Source of the DNA: Brevibacterium permense
GTDB taxonomy: Bacteria > Actinomycetota > Actinomycetes > Actinomycetales > Brevibacteriaceae
Length of the DNA stretch: 64,000 nt
Direction of reading: 5' to 3'
Assembly (NCBI RefSeq): GCF_013280495.1
Contig: NZ_JABSSX010000003.1
Coordinates: forward strand, 310,001-374,000
Shown here in pieces: positions 27,717 through 37,628 of the stretch (its first letter is position 1; each line of letters opens with the position of its first letter). Both the position numbers and the translations under genes were made by a program. The notes beneath the pieces were generated by a model. That model saw only the letters and a list, made by a program, of their open reading frames with translations, was not told where the DNA came from and made no database searches.

Positions 27717-28309
27717 CGAAGACCGTTCTGTTCTGGCGTCACGGACAGACGGACTTCAACGTCGCCGGTCGGTTCCAGGGGCAGTCCGACGTCCCCCTCA
27801 ACGACACCGGCCGAGCGCAGGCCGATCAGGTCGCCAGGCGGCTCGCCGAACTCGGACCGGAGCTCATCGTCTCCTCCGACCTCTCGCGCGCCGCTGCGAC
27901 CGCCGACAGCTTGGCAACACTCGTCGCTCTCGAACCCGTTCGCGATGAGCGGCTGCGCGAGACCGCCTTCGGCGAATGGGAAGGCTCCACCCGCGCCGAG
28001 GTGGCGGAGACCTGGCCGGACGAACTCGCCGAATGGGCCTCCGGCGCCGATATCGCGCCTCCCGGAGGAGAATCGCGTAGCCAGTCGGGCCGCCGCGTCG
28101 CCGACGCCATCACCGATATCGTGCAGTCCGCTGAAGCCTCGACGATCGCTGTCGTCGCCCACGGTGCTGTGCTGCGCGCCGCCGCCGAAATCCTGCTGGA
28201 GATGAACGGGACCGGTCGGCTCGGGGTACTCCGAAACTGCGGTCACGGAGAGTTCGGGTACACCGGCGACCAATGGGTTCTGCGCAGTTGGGGCACGGTC
28301 TCCGACTGA
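27713..28309 (+). CDS. Histidine phosphatase, position equivalent to glucosyl-3-phosphoglycerate phosphatase
   Basis: A 198-residue member of the histidine phosphatase (phosphoglycerate-mutase-like) superfamily. The phosphorylated histidine is in FWRHGQTDFN; the second catalytic His is in VAHGAVLR, and the acid residue in ETAFGEWEG. In mycobacteria the gene directly after nadD-rsfS encodes GpgP (Rv2419c), the glucosyl-3-phosphoglycerate phosphatase of methylglucose lipopolysaccharide synthesis; position and size match, but the substrate is inferred. Translation is coupled to rsfS. Confidence 0.85.
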   Translation: MTKTVLFWRHGQTDFNVAGRFQGQSDVPLNDTGRAQADQVARRLAELGPELIVSSDLSRAAATADSLATLVALEPVRDERLRETAFGEWEGSTRAEVAETWPDELAEWASGADIAPPGGESRSQSGRRVADAITDIVQSAEASTIAVVAHGAVLRAAAEILLEMNGTGRLGVLRNCGHGEFGYTGDQWVLRSWGTVSD

Positions 28310-28402
28310 GTCGTTCGGTCATACCGCGGCGGGCTCGGCCATCGGCTTCTGCGCCACTGCCGAACCAGAGGCGGTCGTCCTTGCATCAGTGCCCGCGCGG
28401 AC

Positions 28403-29542
28403 TCAGCCCTCTGTCTTGCGGTTGGCAGCGACTGATCTGATGAGGTCGACCAGTGAGTCTGCCGACTTTTCCCAATCGAAGACCTGGGACTGACGCCTGC
28501 CGGCCGCGGACTGCTCCGCCCACCTGCCTGCATCGGTGAGCCGGTCGATCGCGTTCGCGATCGACTGCGGGTCTTCCGGGTCGAAGTATTCGGCCGCCTC
28601 GGCGGCGATCTCCCGGAAGATCGGAATATCCGACACGGCCACGGGCACTCCTTTGGCCATCGCCTCGATCACGGGCAGGCCGAACCCCTCCTCCCGCGAA
28701 GCCGTGACCAGGGCAGTCGACTCGTCGAGCAGACGCGCATACTCCTCATCGCTGATTCCCCGATGGAAGACGACCCTCGCCCGGTCGGGAATGAGGGCTC
28801 GCAGCTGAGCTTCCCTCCGGCCATCGATGCGGCTGGCGATGTGCAGGGTCCACCCCGGCAGGTGCTCGAGCGCGCGAATGAGGGATTCGACGTTTTTGTA
28901 CGGCAGGAACGCACCCATGTAGATCAGCGTCTTCGCATCGTGTCGGTTCACTGTCCGAGCCGGCATAGCGACCGCCTCGGCGGCATTGGACACCACCTGT
29001 ACCGGACGATCCGTCAGCCGGTGGACGGCGATGAGATCTTTCGTCGTCTCTGAGACAGCCGCCACGGCATCGGCACGATTGAGCAGCAGCCGCTGCGGGA
29101 GGAAGCTCAAGTGATACGCCCGCCACAGCAGCCTCACTGGCAGCGGCAGGTCACCCGGCGGTTTGGGATGCGAGTAGTAGATGAGGTCGTGGATGGTCAG
29201 GATGAGGCCGTAGCGGCGTCCGAACGATCCCATCGTCTGCATCGTCGAGAACACGACATCGGCGCCCAGTGCATTGAGCTTTCCGGCTATGGCCACCTCG
29301 GCGGGGGAGGTGGGATCGCTCAGCTGCACCCATGAGCATTCGGGAAGCAGAGCCAACTGAGCCTCATCGCTGATGATCACGGTCACCTCGATCTCCGTGC
29401 CTTCGACGGCCGACAGCAGGGCCGAAAGCAGACACGAACCGTACCGGGAGATCCCGTCGTGATGAGTCGTGCGGGTGAAGCGCGCGTCGAAGTAGACCGA
29501 CAGCGACGGGGAAGGGTCGAGGCTCTTTGTGCTTTTGCTCAT
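28403..29542 (-). CDS. GT4-family glycosyltransferase
   Basis: A 379-residue retaining GT-B glycosyltransferase. It has ILTIHDLIYYSHP and the acceptor-domain half, then the donor domain with YMGAFLPYKNVESLIRA, the EX7E motif in REEGFGLPVIEAMAKG and VAVSDIPIFREIAAEAA near the C-terminus. The closest recognisable relatives are mannosyltransferases, but donor and acceptor are not decidable. GGAG lies six bases before the ATG at 29542; a longer upstream frame has no such site. It is divergent from the Mrp operon and has no sugar genes beside it. Confidence 0.88.
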   Translation of the reverse strand: MSKSTKSLDPSPSLSVYFDARFTRTTHHDGISRYGSCLLSALLSAVEGTEIEVTVIISDEAQLALLPECSWVQLSDPTSPAEVAIAGKLNALGADVVFSTMQTMGSFGRRYGLILTIHDLIYYSHPKPPGDLPLPVRLLWRAYHLSFLPQRLLLNRADAVAAVSETTKDLIAVHRLTDRPVQVVSNAAEAVAMPARTVNRHDAKTLIYMGAFLPYKNVESLIRALEHLPGWTLHIASRIDGRREAQLRALIPDRARVVFHRGISDEEYARLLDESTALVTASREEGFGLPVIEAMAKGVPVAVSDIPIFREIAAEAAEYFDPEDPQSIANAIDRLTDAGRWAEQSAAGRRQSQVFDWEKSADSLVDLIRSVAANRKTEG

Positions 29543-29664
29543 GGAACTCCGAGTCGATAGTCTGAATGTTCGAAAGTCTGTGTTTTGCAGAACGCGCACC
29601 TTGCGATGAAGGATCAGTGAGTGAACGAACGATCACCTGTGCCTGCGGCCTTTGAGGCCCGGTC

Positions 29665-32600
29665 ATGATCCTAACGCCAATCGCTCTGGCAGTCCTCGTG
29701 GTGCTCACTCCCGTCCTCACCCGTTTCGCGGGACGCGAGAGCGGCTGGCCGTTGGCGATCGCCTATCTCGGCGTGGCAGCCCTGTTCACTCCCACCGCCG
29801 CCGAGGTGATGGCCGGGCGGAATCCGGAAGTGTCCTACCCCTGGATTCCCAGCTTCGGGGTGGACCTGGCGCTGCGCGCCGACGGAATCGGTGTCGTGTT
29901 CACCTATATCGCACTGATCATCGGTGCGGTCGTGTTCATCTATTCGACGCGCTACCTCAGCCCTGGACGCAATACGAGCTTCTATTGGCTGATGGTGATC
30001 TTCACCTTCTCCATGGTCGCCCTTGTGCTCACCAACGATGTGCTCGTGCTGTTCGTGTGCTGGGAGCTGACGTCCCTGGCGTCGTTCTTCCTCATCGCCC
30101 GGTCCGGACCCCCCGGGCAGGCGCCGGCCCTGCGGACGATGTTCTTCACCTTCATCGGCGGCCTCAGCCTGCTGGTGGCCACCGGAGTGATCATCGCCGT
30201 GACGGGGACGACGAACCTCGCCGAGGCGATCAGCTCCCCGGTGTGGGCGGGCCAGCCCGAAGTCACGACGCTCGTCGCTCTGCTCGTGGGCGTCGCAGCC
30301 ATGACGAAGTCGGCTCAGTTCCCGTTCCACCCATGGCTGCCCGACGCGATGGCCGCGGCCACCCCTGTTTCGGCCTATCTGCATGCCGCAGCCGTCGTCA
30401 AGGCCGGCATCTTCCTCATGCTCCGGTTCTCACCGACCTTCCACGCCATACCGGCATGGAACATCCTGCTCGTGACGGCAGGCCTCCTCACCGCCTGCCT
30501 GGGCGGCTGGTTCGCGCTCAACCAACATGACGTGAAGAAGCTCATGGCCTATTCGACCGTGTCCCAACTCGGTCTCATCACCGCGGTCATCGGGGTCGGC
30601 ACCGAGGCAGCGATCGCCGCCGCCACCCTCCACGTCATCGCGCACGCACTGTTCAAGTCCGGCCTGTTCATGATGGTCGGCGTGGTCGACCACCTCGCCG
30701 GCACCAGAGACCTCGCACGGATTCCGAAACTCATGCGCACCGCCCCGGCGGCGTTCACGGTGATGATCATCGGCTGTGCGTCCATGGCCGGGATTCCGCC
30801 GCTGTTGGGATTCGTGTCCAAGGAGGCTCTGTTCACTGCGCTGGGGGAGACCCCGGGCGGACCCTGGGCCGGTTGGGTGGCTCTCTTCGTCGCCGTGGGC
30901 GCCTCGGTGCTCACCTTCGCCTACTGTGCGAAGACGGTCTGGGGCAGCTTCATCGACGGCCGAGAACCCGAGGAGCGCCGCAGCCACCGCGGTTCACCCG
31001 TCATGCTCATCGCAGCGGCCCTGCCGATCCTGGCGTCGGTGCCGCTGAGCTTCGTCCTGTTCCTCCTCGACACCCCGCTCGACCAGGTGGTGCGGGCAGC
31101 GGTGCCGACAGCCTCTGAACACGTGCACCTGGCGCTGTGGCACGGATTCAACATCGAACTGCTCGCCTCTGGACTCATCATCGTCATCGGCGTGTTCATC
31201 ATCTTCCGGCGGTCACGAGTCTTCGTCTTCTTCCACAGGGCCACGCTGCCCTTCGACGGTTCCGATGCCATCGATTCGCTGACAAATACTCTCAAACGCC
31301 TGGGATATGGGCTCTCCGTCTTCGTCCGTCCCATGAACTCAGGGCCCTATCTCGCTCTGTCGCTGGGCGGACTGAGCGTGCTCGCCATCGGGGCCCTCCC
31401 CGTCGTCTTCGCCGAACTGCCGCCGCTGCAGGAGCACCTCAGCCGTCCCGTGGACGTCATTCTGCTCATCCTCATCACCGTGGCGGTGCTCGTTCTGTGC
31501 ACCTCGCATTCGCGGCTGACCACCGTTGTGGCGCTCTCGGCCATCGGCATCCTCGCCACCGTGCAGATCCTCGCTCTCGGCGCCCCCGACGTCACCCTGA
31601 CACAGCTGCTCGTCGAAGCGATGACGATCATCGTCATCATGCTCGTGCTGCAGAAGCTGCCGCGCTCATTCTGGAAGTACCCGAAGCGCAAGCAGACACC
31701 GCGTCTGCTCCTGGCGATCATCGTCGGCGCGAGCGTTGCCGGGCTGACTCTGGCGCTCAACGGCCGTCGGGAGCGTTCCGCCCTCGGACTGTACTATCTC
31801 GACAAGGCTCCAGACATCAGCGGCGGAGACAACATCGTCAATACGATTCTCGTCGAATTCCGTGCTCTCGACACCCTCGGTGAGCTGACCGTCCTCGGCA
31901 TGGCCGGAATCGCGATCGTCGCGGTGATGTCGACGGTCAAGGACAAGTTCATCGACCCGCCGGCAGAGAACATCCCGGAACCGCCCAGGCCCCCGTGGGT
32001 GTCGATCCGGCCCAAGGGCACCACCGCATATCGTGCTGTTCACGAGGCGTGGCCGAACGTCATTCCGCTGCAATTGACCCTGAAGGTTCTCGGGCCGCTG
32101 CTGGCGCTGAGCTCCCTGCTCATCTTCTGGCGCGGTCACAATTCTCCGGGAGGCGGATTCATCGCCGCCCTCGTCGGTTCCGCCGTCATCGGTCTGGCCT
32201 ACCTGTCCACGCCGAAGGACCGGGCGCTCGGCCCCCCGCGTGCGCCCCTCTACCTCATCGGCTCCGGAGTCGCGACTGCGGTGGTCACCGGAATCATCGG
32301 ACTGCTGTTCGCCGGTTCGTTCCTCCAGCCCCTGCACACGGAATTCGCCGGTCAGCACTGGACGACGTCGATGCTCTTCGACGTCGGGGTCTACCTGGCG
32401 GTGCTCGGCCTCATGCTGCTCTCGTTCAACCTCCTCGGTGTCTCGGACTCCGCGGCCACGCCGGCCGGAGACGATGTGCTGACAAACGGCATCATCCGCC
32501 GAGACGTCGAAGGCACACGCGAACGTGCCGATGAGCTGCTCTACGGTGAGCTGAGCGGTCCGATGGAGGCCATCCGCGGTGAACGCCCCGAACGCAGCCG

Positions 32601-32703
32601 TCGCCGTGGGGGCGAAGAGTCCGAAGAGGCGAAGGTGCGTGCGAACTCGACCCATATTCTCCACGGGGATCCACCAGCCGACGGAGATGAGGAGGAAGCA
32701 TGA
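29665..32703 (+). CDS. mrpA: Mrp antiporter subunit A fused to subunit B
   Basis: Largest subunit of the multi-protein Na+(K+)/H+ antiporter that exports sodium and supports pH control. 1012 residues. Residues 1-775 are the NuoL-like MrpA part (VLFVCWELTSLASFFLIAR, MTKSAQFPFHPWLPDAM, HALFKSGLFMMVG), ending in the MrpA-specific C-terminal helices. Residues about 800-950 are the MnhB domain (GPLLALSSLLIFWRGHNSPG), so subunits A and B are one polypeptide, followed by a charged tail of about 60 residues. GAGG precedes the ATG. The five downstream genes overlap head-to-tail. Confidence 0.95.
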   Translation: MILTPIALAVLVVLTPVLTRFAGRESGWPLAIAYLGVAALFTPTAAEVMAGRNPEVSYPWIPSFGVDLALRADGIGVVFTYIALIIGAVVFIYSTRYLSPGRNTSFYWLMVIFTFSMVALVLTNDVLVLFVCWELTSLASFFLIARSGPPGQAPALRTMFFTFIGGLSLLVATGVIIAVTGTTNLAEAISSPVWAGQPEVTTLVALLVGVAAMTKSAQFPFHPWLPDAMAAATPVSAYLHAAAVVKAGIFLMLRFSPTFHAIPAWNILLVTAGLLTACLGGWFALNQHDVKKLMAYSTVSQLGLITAVIGVGTEAAIAAATLHVIAHALFKSGLFMMVGVVDHLAGTRDLARIPKLMRTAPAAFTVMIIGCASMAGIPPLLGFVSKEALFTALGETPGGPWAGWVALFVAVGASVLTFAYCAKTVWGSFIDGREPEERRSHRGSPVMLIAAALPILASVPLSFVLFLLDTPLDQVVRAAVPTASEHVHLALWHGFNIELLASGLIIVIGVFIIFRRSRVFVFFHRATLPFDGSDAIDSLTNTLKRLGYGLSVFVRPMNSGPYLALSLGGLSVLAIGALPVVFAELPPLQEHLSRPVDVILLILITVAVLVLCTSHSRLTTVVALSAIGILATVQILALGAPDVTLTQLLVEAMTIIVIMLVLQKLPRSFWKYPKRKQTPRLLLAIIVGASVAGLTLALNGRRERSALGLYYLDKAPDISGGDNIVNTILVEFRALDTLGELTVLGMAGIAIVAVMSTVKDKFIDPPAENIPEPPRPPWVSIRPKGTTAYRAVHEAWPNVIPLQLTLKVLGPLLALSSLLIFWRGHNSPGGGFIAALVGSAVIGLAYLSTPKDRALGPPRAPLYLIGSGVATAVVTGIIGLLFAGSFLQPLHTEFAGQHWTTSMLFDVGVYLAVLGLMLLSFNLLGVSDSAATPAGDDVLTNGIIRRDVEGTRERADELLYGELSGPMEAIRGERPERSRRRGGEESEEAKVRANSTHILHGDPPADGDEEEA

Positions 32704-33032
32704 TCCTGGCACTGACGATCGGCGTCCTCACCACAGGCGGCGTCTACCTCATGATGCAGCGCTCCATGGTCCGGGGAGTCTTCGGTCTCACCCTCATCTC
32801 CCATGCCGCGAACTTCATCCTGCTCTCGGCCGGCGTCGGCGCGTGGAGAGGGGAACCTCTGGCCGGGCGCGGTGACCTCGCCGAGGCGGCCGATCCGCTG
32901 CCTCAGGCCTTCGTCCTCACCGCCATCGTCATCACCTTGGCGGTGACCATCTTCATGCTCGCACTGGCTGTGCTCGGCCACGACGACGACCAGAAACGCA
33001 ATCCTGAGACAGGGGAGGAGCGCGACTCATGA
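32700..33032 (+). CDS. mrpC: Mrp antiporter subunit C (NuoK-like)
   Basis: 110 residues, three transmembrane helices, NuoK-like. LMMQRSMVRGVFGLTLISHA and ADPLPQAFVLTAIVITLAV are typical of MnhC. The ATG overlaps the mrpA stop by four bases, with GGAGGAAG ahead. Confidence 0.93.
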   Translation: MILALTIGVLTTGGVYLMMQRSMVRGVFGLTLISHAANFILLSAGVGAWRGEPLAGRGDLAEAADPLPQAFVLTAIVITLAVTIFMLALAVLGHDDDQKRNPETGEERDS

Positions 33033-34546
33033 ACTCCGCACTGCTTCTGCTGCTCATCGGTATCCCGCTTCTGGCCTCCGCGCTGAGCGTGCTCATCACC
33101 TCACGCACCTTCGACCGGCTGCTCCTGCTCGCCGTTCCCGTGCTCGTCGGCGGCAGCGGCACAGTCCTGCTCGGCGTGCATGCTTCGACCCCGGTGATCG
33201 CCCATTCGGTCGGCGACTATGTGCCCGGCCTGGCGATCGTGTTCGTCTCGGACACGTTCACCGCGCTCATGCTGGTGCTCACCTCGCTGGTCGCGTTCGT
33301 CAGCAGCCTGTTCCTGGTCTCCACCGGTGAGGACCAGTACAGATTCGTCCCGGCGCTCATCCTGATGATGCTCACCGGTGTCTACGGTGCGCTGCTGACC
33401 GGTGATCTGTTCAACTTCTTCGTCTTCGTCGAAGTGATGATGCTGCCCGCCTACGCACTCATCGCCGTCACCGGCACCTGGCGCAGGCTCGGCATCGGAC
33501 GTCTCTACGTCATGGTCAACCTGCTGACCTCGACGATGCTGCTCATCGGTGTCGGGTTCGTCTACGGAGCCACCGGAACCGTCAACCTCGCCGTCCTGGC
33601 AGATCAGGGACGTCCGACCGGACAGGCCGCGATCGCTCTGGGCGTGGTGCTGCTCTCTCTGCTCATCAAGGCCGGCGGCGCGCCCTTCCACGGGTGGCTC
33701 GTCCGCTCCTATCCGAACACCTCGGCGGGCATGATGTCGCTGTTCTCCGGACTGCACTCGAAAGTCGGGCTATATGCGATCTACCGCATCTACACCACTG
33801 TCTACGGTGAGCCTGCACCGTGGGCGACCGCCATTCTCATCGTCGCGGTGGCGAGCATCCTCATCGGTGCGATCTCCGGATTCGGGCAGGTGCGGGTGCG
33901 CAATGTGCTCGGGTTCCAGATGACGGCCGGTGTGGGCCATATCCTCATCGGCGTCACACTGCTGACTTCGGCGGCTCTCGGTGCCGGTGCCTTCTACATG
34001 ATGCACCACATGATCACGATGGCAGGCCTGCTGCTCATCATGGGTGCCGTCGAACAGACTTACGGCACCGGTTCCTTCCGCAAGCTCTCGGGGCTCGCCT
34101 CGCGGGAGCGGTGGGCGACCATCCTCATGGTCCTCGGCCTCTTCTCACTCGTCGGTCTGCCGCCGACCTCCGGGTTGTGGGGCAAGGTCGGACTCATCAG
34201 GGCCTCCACGGACACCGGCGGCGGCTTCGGATGGGTCCTCGTCGCCGTCGTCGTCGCGGGCGCACTGATCAGTCTGCTGGCGCTTCAGCGCACCTGGCGC
34301 AACACCTTCTGGGGACCGCCGATGCAGACGTACCGTCCGGACTCGGCTGAGACCGGGCGTGCTCCGGCCGAACCGATCACGCGCAGCGTGCGCATCCCGG
34401 GCCGACTGCTGGTGCCCGCCACGATCATGATCGGGCTGTCCGTTGCGCTCTTCTGCTTCCCGGAGCCTCTGCTCGCCCTCACGCATCGGGCAGCCGAAGG
34501 TCTGCTCGATCACAGTGACTACATCGAGGCGGTGATGGCACCGTGA
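33029..34546 (+). CDS. mrpD: Mrp antiporter subunit D (NuoM/N-like)
   Basis: 505 residues with about 14 transmembrane helices; the second proton-antiporter-like subunit. The essential glutamate of helix 5 lies in FFVFVEVMMLPAYALIA, and the lysine motif in SLLIKAGGAPFHGWLVRSYP. Overlaps mrpC by four bases and mrpE at its stop. Confidence 0.95.
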   Translation: MNSALLLLLIGIPLLASALSVLITSRTFDRLLLLAVPVLVGGSGTVLLGVHASTPVIAHSVGDYVPGLAIVFVSDTFTALMLVLTSLVAFVSSLFLVSTGEDQYRFVPALILMMLTGVYGALLTGDLFNFFVFVEVMMLPAYALIAVTGTWRRLGIGRLYVMVNLLTSTMLLIGVGFVYGATGTVNLAVLADQGRPTGQAAIALGVVLLSLLIKAGGAPFHGWLVRSYPNTSAGMMSLFSGLHSKVGLYAIYRIYTTVYGEPAPWATAILIVAVASILIGAISGFGQVRVRNVLGFQMTAGVGHILIGVTLLTSAALGAGAFYMMHHMITMAGLLLIMGAVEQTYGTGSFRKLSGLASRERWATILMVLGLFSLVGLPPTSGLWGKVGLIRASTDTGGGFGWVLVAVVVAGALISLLALQRTWRNTFWGPPMQTYRPDSAETGRAPAEPITRSVRIPGRLLVPATIMIGLSVALFCFPEPLLALTHRAAEGLLDHSDYIEAVMAP

Positions 34547-34920
34547 TGCGAGTCATCCACGGCATCTCATACGTCGGCTTCATCGTCTGGGCGATCATCA
34601 CGGGCTCGGCGACCATCATCTCCCGACTCTTCCGCAGGGACTACGCCCAGCCGATGATCGTCGAACTGCCGATGCGCTGCGCCACCGACCTCGAAGTCAC
34701 GCTCTTCGCATCGTCGATCACCATCACTCCCGGCACCCTGGTGACAGCGATCGCCGCCGGCACGTCGACGACCCCGCCGGTGATCTTCGTCCACGCTCTG
34801 TTCGAGGAGTCGGAGGAATCCGCTCTCGACGGACTCATCGATATGGAATCCCGACTGCTGTCCATGACCCGCGGACGAGCACCGGGGCCACACGCCGATC
34901 CGCAGGGAGGCCGCCCGTGA
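34546..34920 (+). CDS. mrpE: Mrp antiporter subunit E
   Basis: 124 residues from ATG 34546 (a GTG three bases earlier is an equal alternative). Two N-terminal helices, then the conserved MnhE block RCATDLEVTLFASSITITPG and a cytoplasmic C-terminus. One-base overlap with mrpD (TGATG). Confidence 0.92.
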   Translation: MRVIHGISYVGFIVWAIITGSATIISRLFRRDYAQPMIVELPMRCATDLEVTLFASSITITPGTLVTAIAAGTSTTPPVIFVHALFEESEESALDGLIDMESRLLSMTRGRAPGPHADPQGGRP

Positions 34921-35177
34921 TCGTCATCGCAAGCATCTGTGCGGTCATCCTCGCCGCCGCCATCATCATCGGCCTCATCCGCGTGCTCACTGCTCGCGAT
35001 CAGGGCTCACGCGCGGTGGTCTCGGACCTCATCTACTTCTCGGCGATCGCCATCGTCACCATGCTCGGCATCACCGTGTCCTCGTCGATCGTCCTCGATG
35101 TGGTCTTCCTGTCGTCCATGGTGGGCATCCTCGCCACGATCGCTCTGTCCCGGATCCTCACGAGGGGGCACCGCTGA
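34917..35177 (+). CDS. mrpF: Mrp antiporter subunit F
   Basis: 86 residues, three helices, with the MnhF pattern GLIRVLTARDQGSRAVVSDL. GTG start overlapping mrpE by four bases. Confidence 0.92.
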   Translation: MIVIASICAVILAAAIIIGLIRVLTARDQGSRAVVSDLIYFSAIAIVTMLGITVSSSIVLDVVFLSSMVGILATIALSRILTRGHR

Positions 35178-35566
35178 TGAATGAAGCACTCGCCACCACC
35201 CTCGTCGGGATCTTCGGGATCACCGGCTCCCTGCTGCTGCTCGGCTCCGCTCTGGCGATGTTCAGGGTCCGTGATGCCCTGTCTCGGATCAATGTGTTCT
35301 CTCCGGCCACCGGACTGGGCATGCCGTTCATCGTCATCGCGGCCTTCATCTACGACCTCTACGCGTCCGGGTTCTCCTGGAGTTCGCTGATTATGGCGGT
35401 CATCGCCGTGCTGTGCCTGATCATCGTGTCCTCGGTTGCGAGCAACACCCTGGCCAGGTCGGTGGTGCTGTCCGGACAGCCGGTGTTCCGGAAGACGTCA
35501 CCGAATCGGCTGGCAGCGCCGCCCGAAGGGGTTGTCGACATCGACCCCGACGCGAAGGACTCCTGA
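35177..35566 (+). CDS. mrpG: Mrp antiporter subunit G
   Basis: 129 residues with three helices; FRVRDALSRINVFSPATGLG matches the MnhG signature (R-x-x-D-x-x-x-R). Start ATG 35177 overlaps the mrpF stop by one base. Last gene of the operon; I see no clear terminator in the 45 bases before the convergent alkB. Confidence 0.92.
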   Translation: MNEALATTLVGIFGITGSLLLLGSALAMFRVRDALSRINVFSPATGLGMPFIVIAAFIYDLYASGFSWSSLIMAVIAVLCLIIVSSVASNTLARSVVLSGQPVFRKTSPNRLAAPPEGVVDIDPDAKDS

Positions 35567-35611
35567 GCCGACTCAGTCAGTTGGGTCTGCCCGGCCATTG
35601 ATCACGTGAGC

Positions 35612-36334
35612 TCAGTTCCGTCCGGTCGTGCGCATCGTGATGTTGATCCTGCCCCCGCCGAGGTGGTTCAGCCGTCCCGCATCCGGTGCAGTTCCCGGCT
35701 GGATCGACCTGACCCCGTGGTAGGCGAAGCGGGCAGGACCGCCGAAGACGAAGGCGTCACCCGAGGCCAATCGCAGATCCTCGAAGGGACGGTTGCGTGT
35801 CTCCGTGTTCCCGAACCGGAAGAGGCACGTATCGCCCAATGACAAGGAGACGACAGGGGCAGGATCGAATTCGTCCTTGTCTTGGTGCATACCCATCTTC
35901 GCGTGCTCGTCGTAGTAGTTCACGAGGGCCACATCCGGGTGGTAGTCGGCGGGGTCGAATCCCCACGCGGCGGCGGTACCCGGGGCGAGATCCGGTGCGG
36001 CCTCGACGACCGCTGCTGTGGACTGCAGAACCTGGCGGCCCAGACGGGTCATCCAATCGGGGAAGGGCAGCACCACCTTGTCGTTGACGTCGACGCCGCG
36101 GCGGTCGTAGCGCCCGGGCTGCCAATGCCAGCCCAGCCCGATCGTCGTGACACTCATCGGATGCCCTGCGATCGTCGTCGCATGGGGAGGAACCGGACCG
36201 GACTGCCAATCGGCATAGCGGGCGATGATCCACTGCTGCGCCTCGGCGCTGAGGAAACCCGGTACCCAGACCGCGCCGGGGGCGACTATTCTCGGTCGGC
36301 GGTCGAAGGCCTCATCGGCGAAGAGCGAATCCAT
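35612..36334 (-). CDS. alkB: AlkB-type 2-oxoglutarate/Fe(II) dioxygenase (DNA alkylation repair)
   Basis: A 240-residue oxygenase that removes methyl groups from 1-methyladenine and 3-methylcytosine. Iron ligands H-x-D lie in GMHQDKDEF and the distal H in YHGVRSI, with the 2-oxoglutarate-binding arginines in RINITMRTTGR; the nucleotide-recognition part includes WHWQPGRYDRRG. I start at the ATG at 36334 (MDSLFADE); the upstream frame is low-complexity and implausible. The upstream ribosome binding site is weak. Stands alone, convergent with the Mrp operon; other alkylation-repair genes are at 48.9-51 kb. Confidence 0.9.
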   Translation of the reverse strand: MDSLFADEAFDRRPRIVAPGAVWVPGFLSAEAQQWIIARYADWQSGPVPPHATTIAGHPMSVTTIGLGWHWQPGRYDRRGVDVNDKVVLPFPDWMTRLGRQVLQSTAAVVEAAPDLAPGTAAAWGFDPADYHPDVALVNYYDEHAKMGMHQDKDEFDPAPVVSLSLGDTCLFRFGNTETRNRPFEDLRLASGDAFVFGGPARFAYHGVRSIQPGTAPDAGRLNHLGGGRINITMRTTGRN

Positions 36335-36416
36335 GTCTACCAGGATGCCAGAGCGGGATCTAGAATGATCACGAGACCCGAGGAGACACGATCGGCGAGT
36401 CCGCGAGCCCTCGGCT

Positions 36417-37628
36417 TCAGAGCTCGTCGACGGGCACCTGTTCGTCGGCGAGACGGTCGGCGCTGACTTCCTTGCCGATGAGGGCGCGGAGCTCGTCGCC
36501 GTAGTCCCAGACATTGACGTTCATGGCCGCGGTGACCTTGCCGCCTCGGTGCCAGAAGACGATGAATTCGCCGCTGGACTTGTCGCCGCGGATGACGACG
36601 TCGTCCTCGGATCCGCCTCGACCGACGTATTCCATGCCGAGGTCGAACTGGTCGGTGTAGAAATACGGCTGCCAGTCGCAGAACTTGGTTCCGCCGCTGA
36701 TCGTCGAGGCTGCGACCGCGGCCTGGCGAACTGCATTGTCCCAGTGCTCGACGCGCAGACGTTCACCGCGCAGAACGTTCTTCGCGTTCGCGATATCGCC
36801 GATGGCAAGGATGCTGCCATCAGAGGTGCGCATCCGTTCGTCGACGATCACGCCGTTCTCGGTCGTCAAACCCGCCGAGGAGGCCAGATCGACGGCGGGA
36901 TCCGCGCCGATTCCGATGACGACGAGATCGGCGGGAACACTTCCGGCAGACGTTTCGACGGCCTCGACAGCGGAGTCACCGGTGAAGGCTGTCGTGTCCG
37001 CGTTCTTGAGGAAGTTCACTCCGTTCTTTCGGTGCAGGTCTTCGAAGTACTCTCCGAGCTCCTGCCCGAGGACACCGGAGAGTGGGGGAGCATCGGTGTG
37101 GAGGATGACCGTGACATCGCAGCCGTGAGATTTCGCTGCGGCCGCAACTTCGAGGCCGATCCAGCCGCCGCCGATGATCGCGACTTTCTTGCCCTCGCCG
37201 AACTGGGACCGGATGGCCACTGCATCCCCGGCGTCGCGGAGAGTGTGGATGTTGCCCAGTTGAGCGCCGGGGACATCGAGAGTTCGGGGCACCGATCCGG
37301 TCGCGAGGATCACCTGACCATAGGACAGGTCACCGCCGTCGTCGAGAGTGAGGGTCTGAGCATCTGTGTCGACCGCGGTCACCGAAGTGCCGAACAACGT
37401 CTCGACGTCGTGGGCCGAGTACCAGTCTTCTCCTCGGAGGGCCGAGTCGGCGGGATCCGAACCCTCGATCATCACCTTCTTCGACAGGTCCGGGCGGTAG
37501 TACGGAGCCGCGGGATCGGTGCCGACGAGCGCGATCCGAGCGGTGTAACCGGCATCCCGCAGCGATTCGACCACGGTGCCTCCTGCCAGGCCTGCGCCGA
37601 TGACGACTGTTCCGAATTCTTCTGCCAT
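36417..37628 (-). CDS. FAD-dependent ferredoxin/rubredoxin reductase-like oxidoreductase
   Basis: A 403-residue flavoprotein with two dinucleotide folds: FAD site VVIGAGLAGGTVVESL, NAD site AIIGGGWIGLEVAAAA, and the second FAD motif ILAIGDIA, ending in the reductase C-terminal domain of the BphA4/ferredoxin-NAD+ reductase group. It would pass electrons from NADH to a ferredoxin or rubredoxin, for example for a cytochrome P450 or oxygenase; no such partner is adjacent. AAGGAC is six bases from the ATG at 37628. The reading frame extends further upstream through the tRNA gene, which is not coding. Confidence 0.9.
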   Translation of the reverse strand: MAEEFGTVVIGAGLAGGTVVESLRDAGYTARIALVGTDPAAPYYRPDLSKKVMIEGSDPADSALRGEDWYSAHDVETLFGTSVTAVDTDAQTLTLDDGGDLSYGQVILATGSVPRTLDVPGAQLGNIHTLRDAGDAVAIRSQFGEGKKVAIIGGGWIGLEVAAAAKSHGCDVTVILHTDAPPLSGVLGQELGEYFEDLHRKNGVNFLKNADTTAFTGDSAVEAVETSAGSVPADLVVIGIGADPAVDLASSAGLTTENGVIVDERMRTSDGSILAIGDIANAKNVLRGERLRVEHWDNAVRQAAVAASTISGGTKFCDWQPYFYTDQFDLGMEYVGRGGSEDDVVIRGDKSSGEFIVFWHRGGKVTAAMNVNVWDYGDELRALIGKEVSADRLADEQVPVDEL

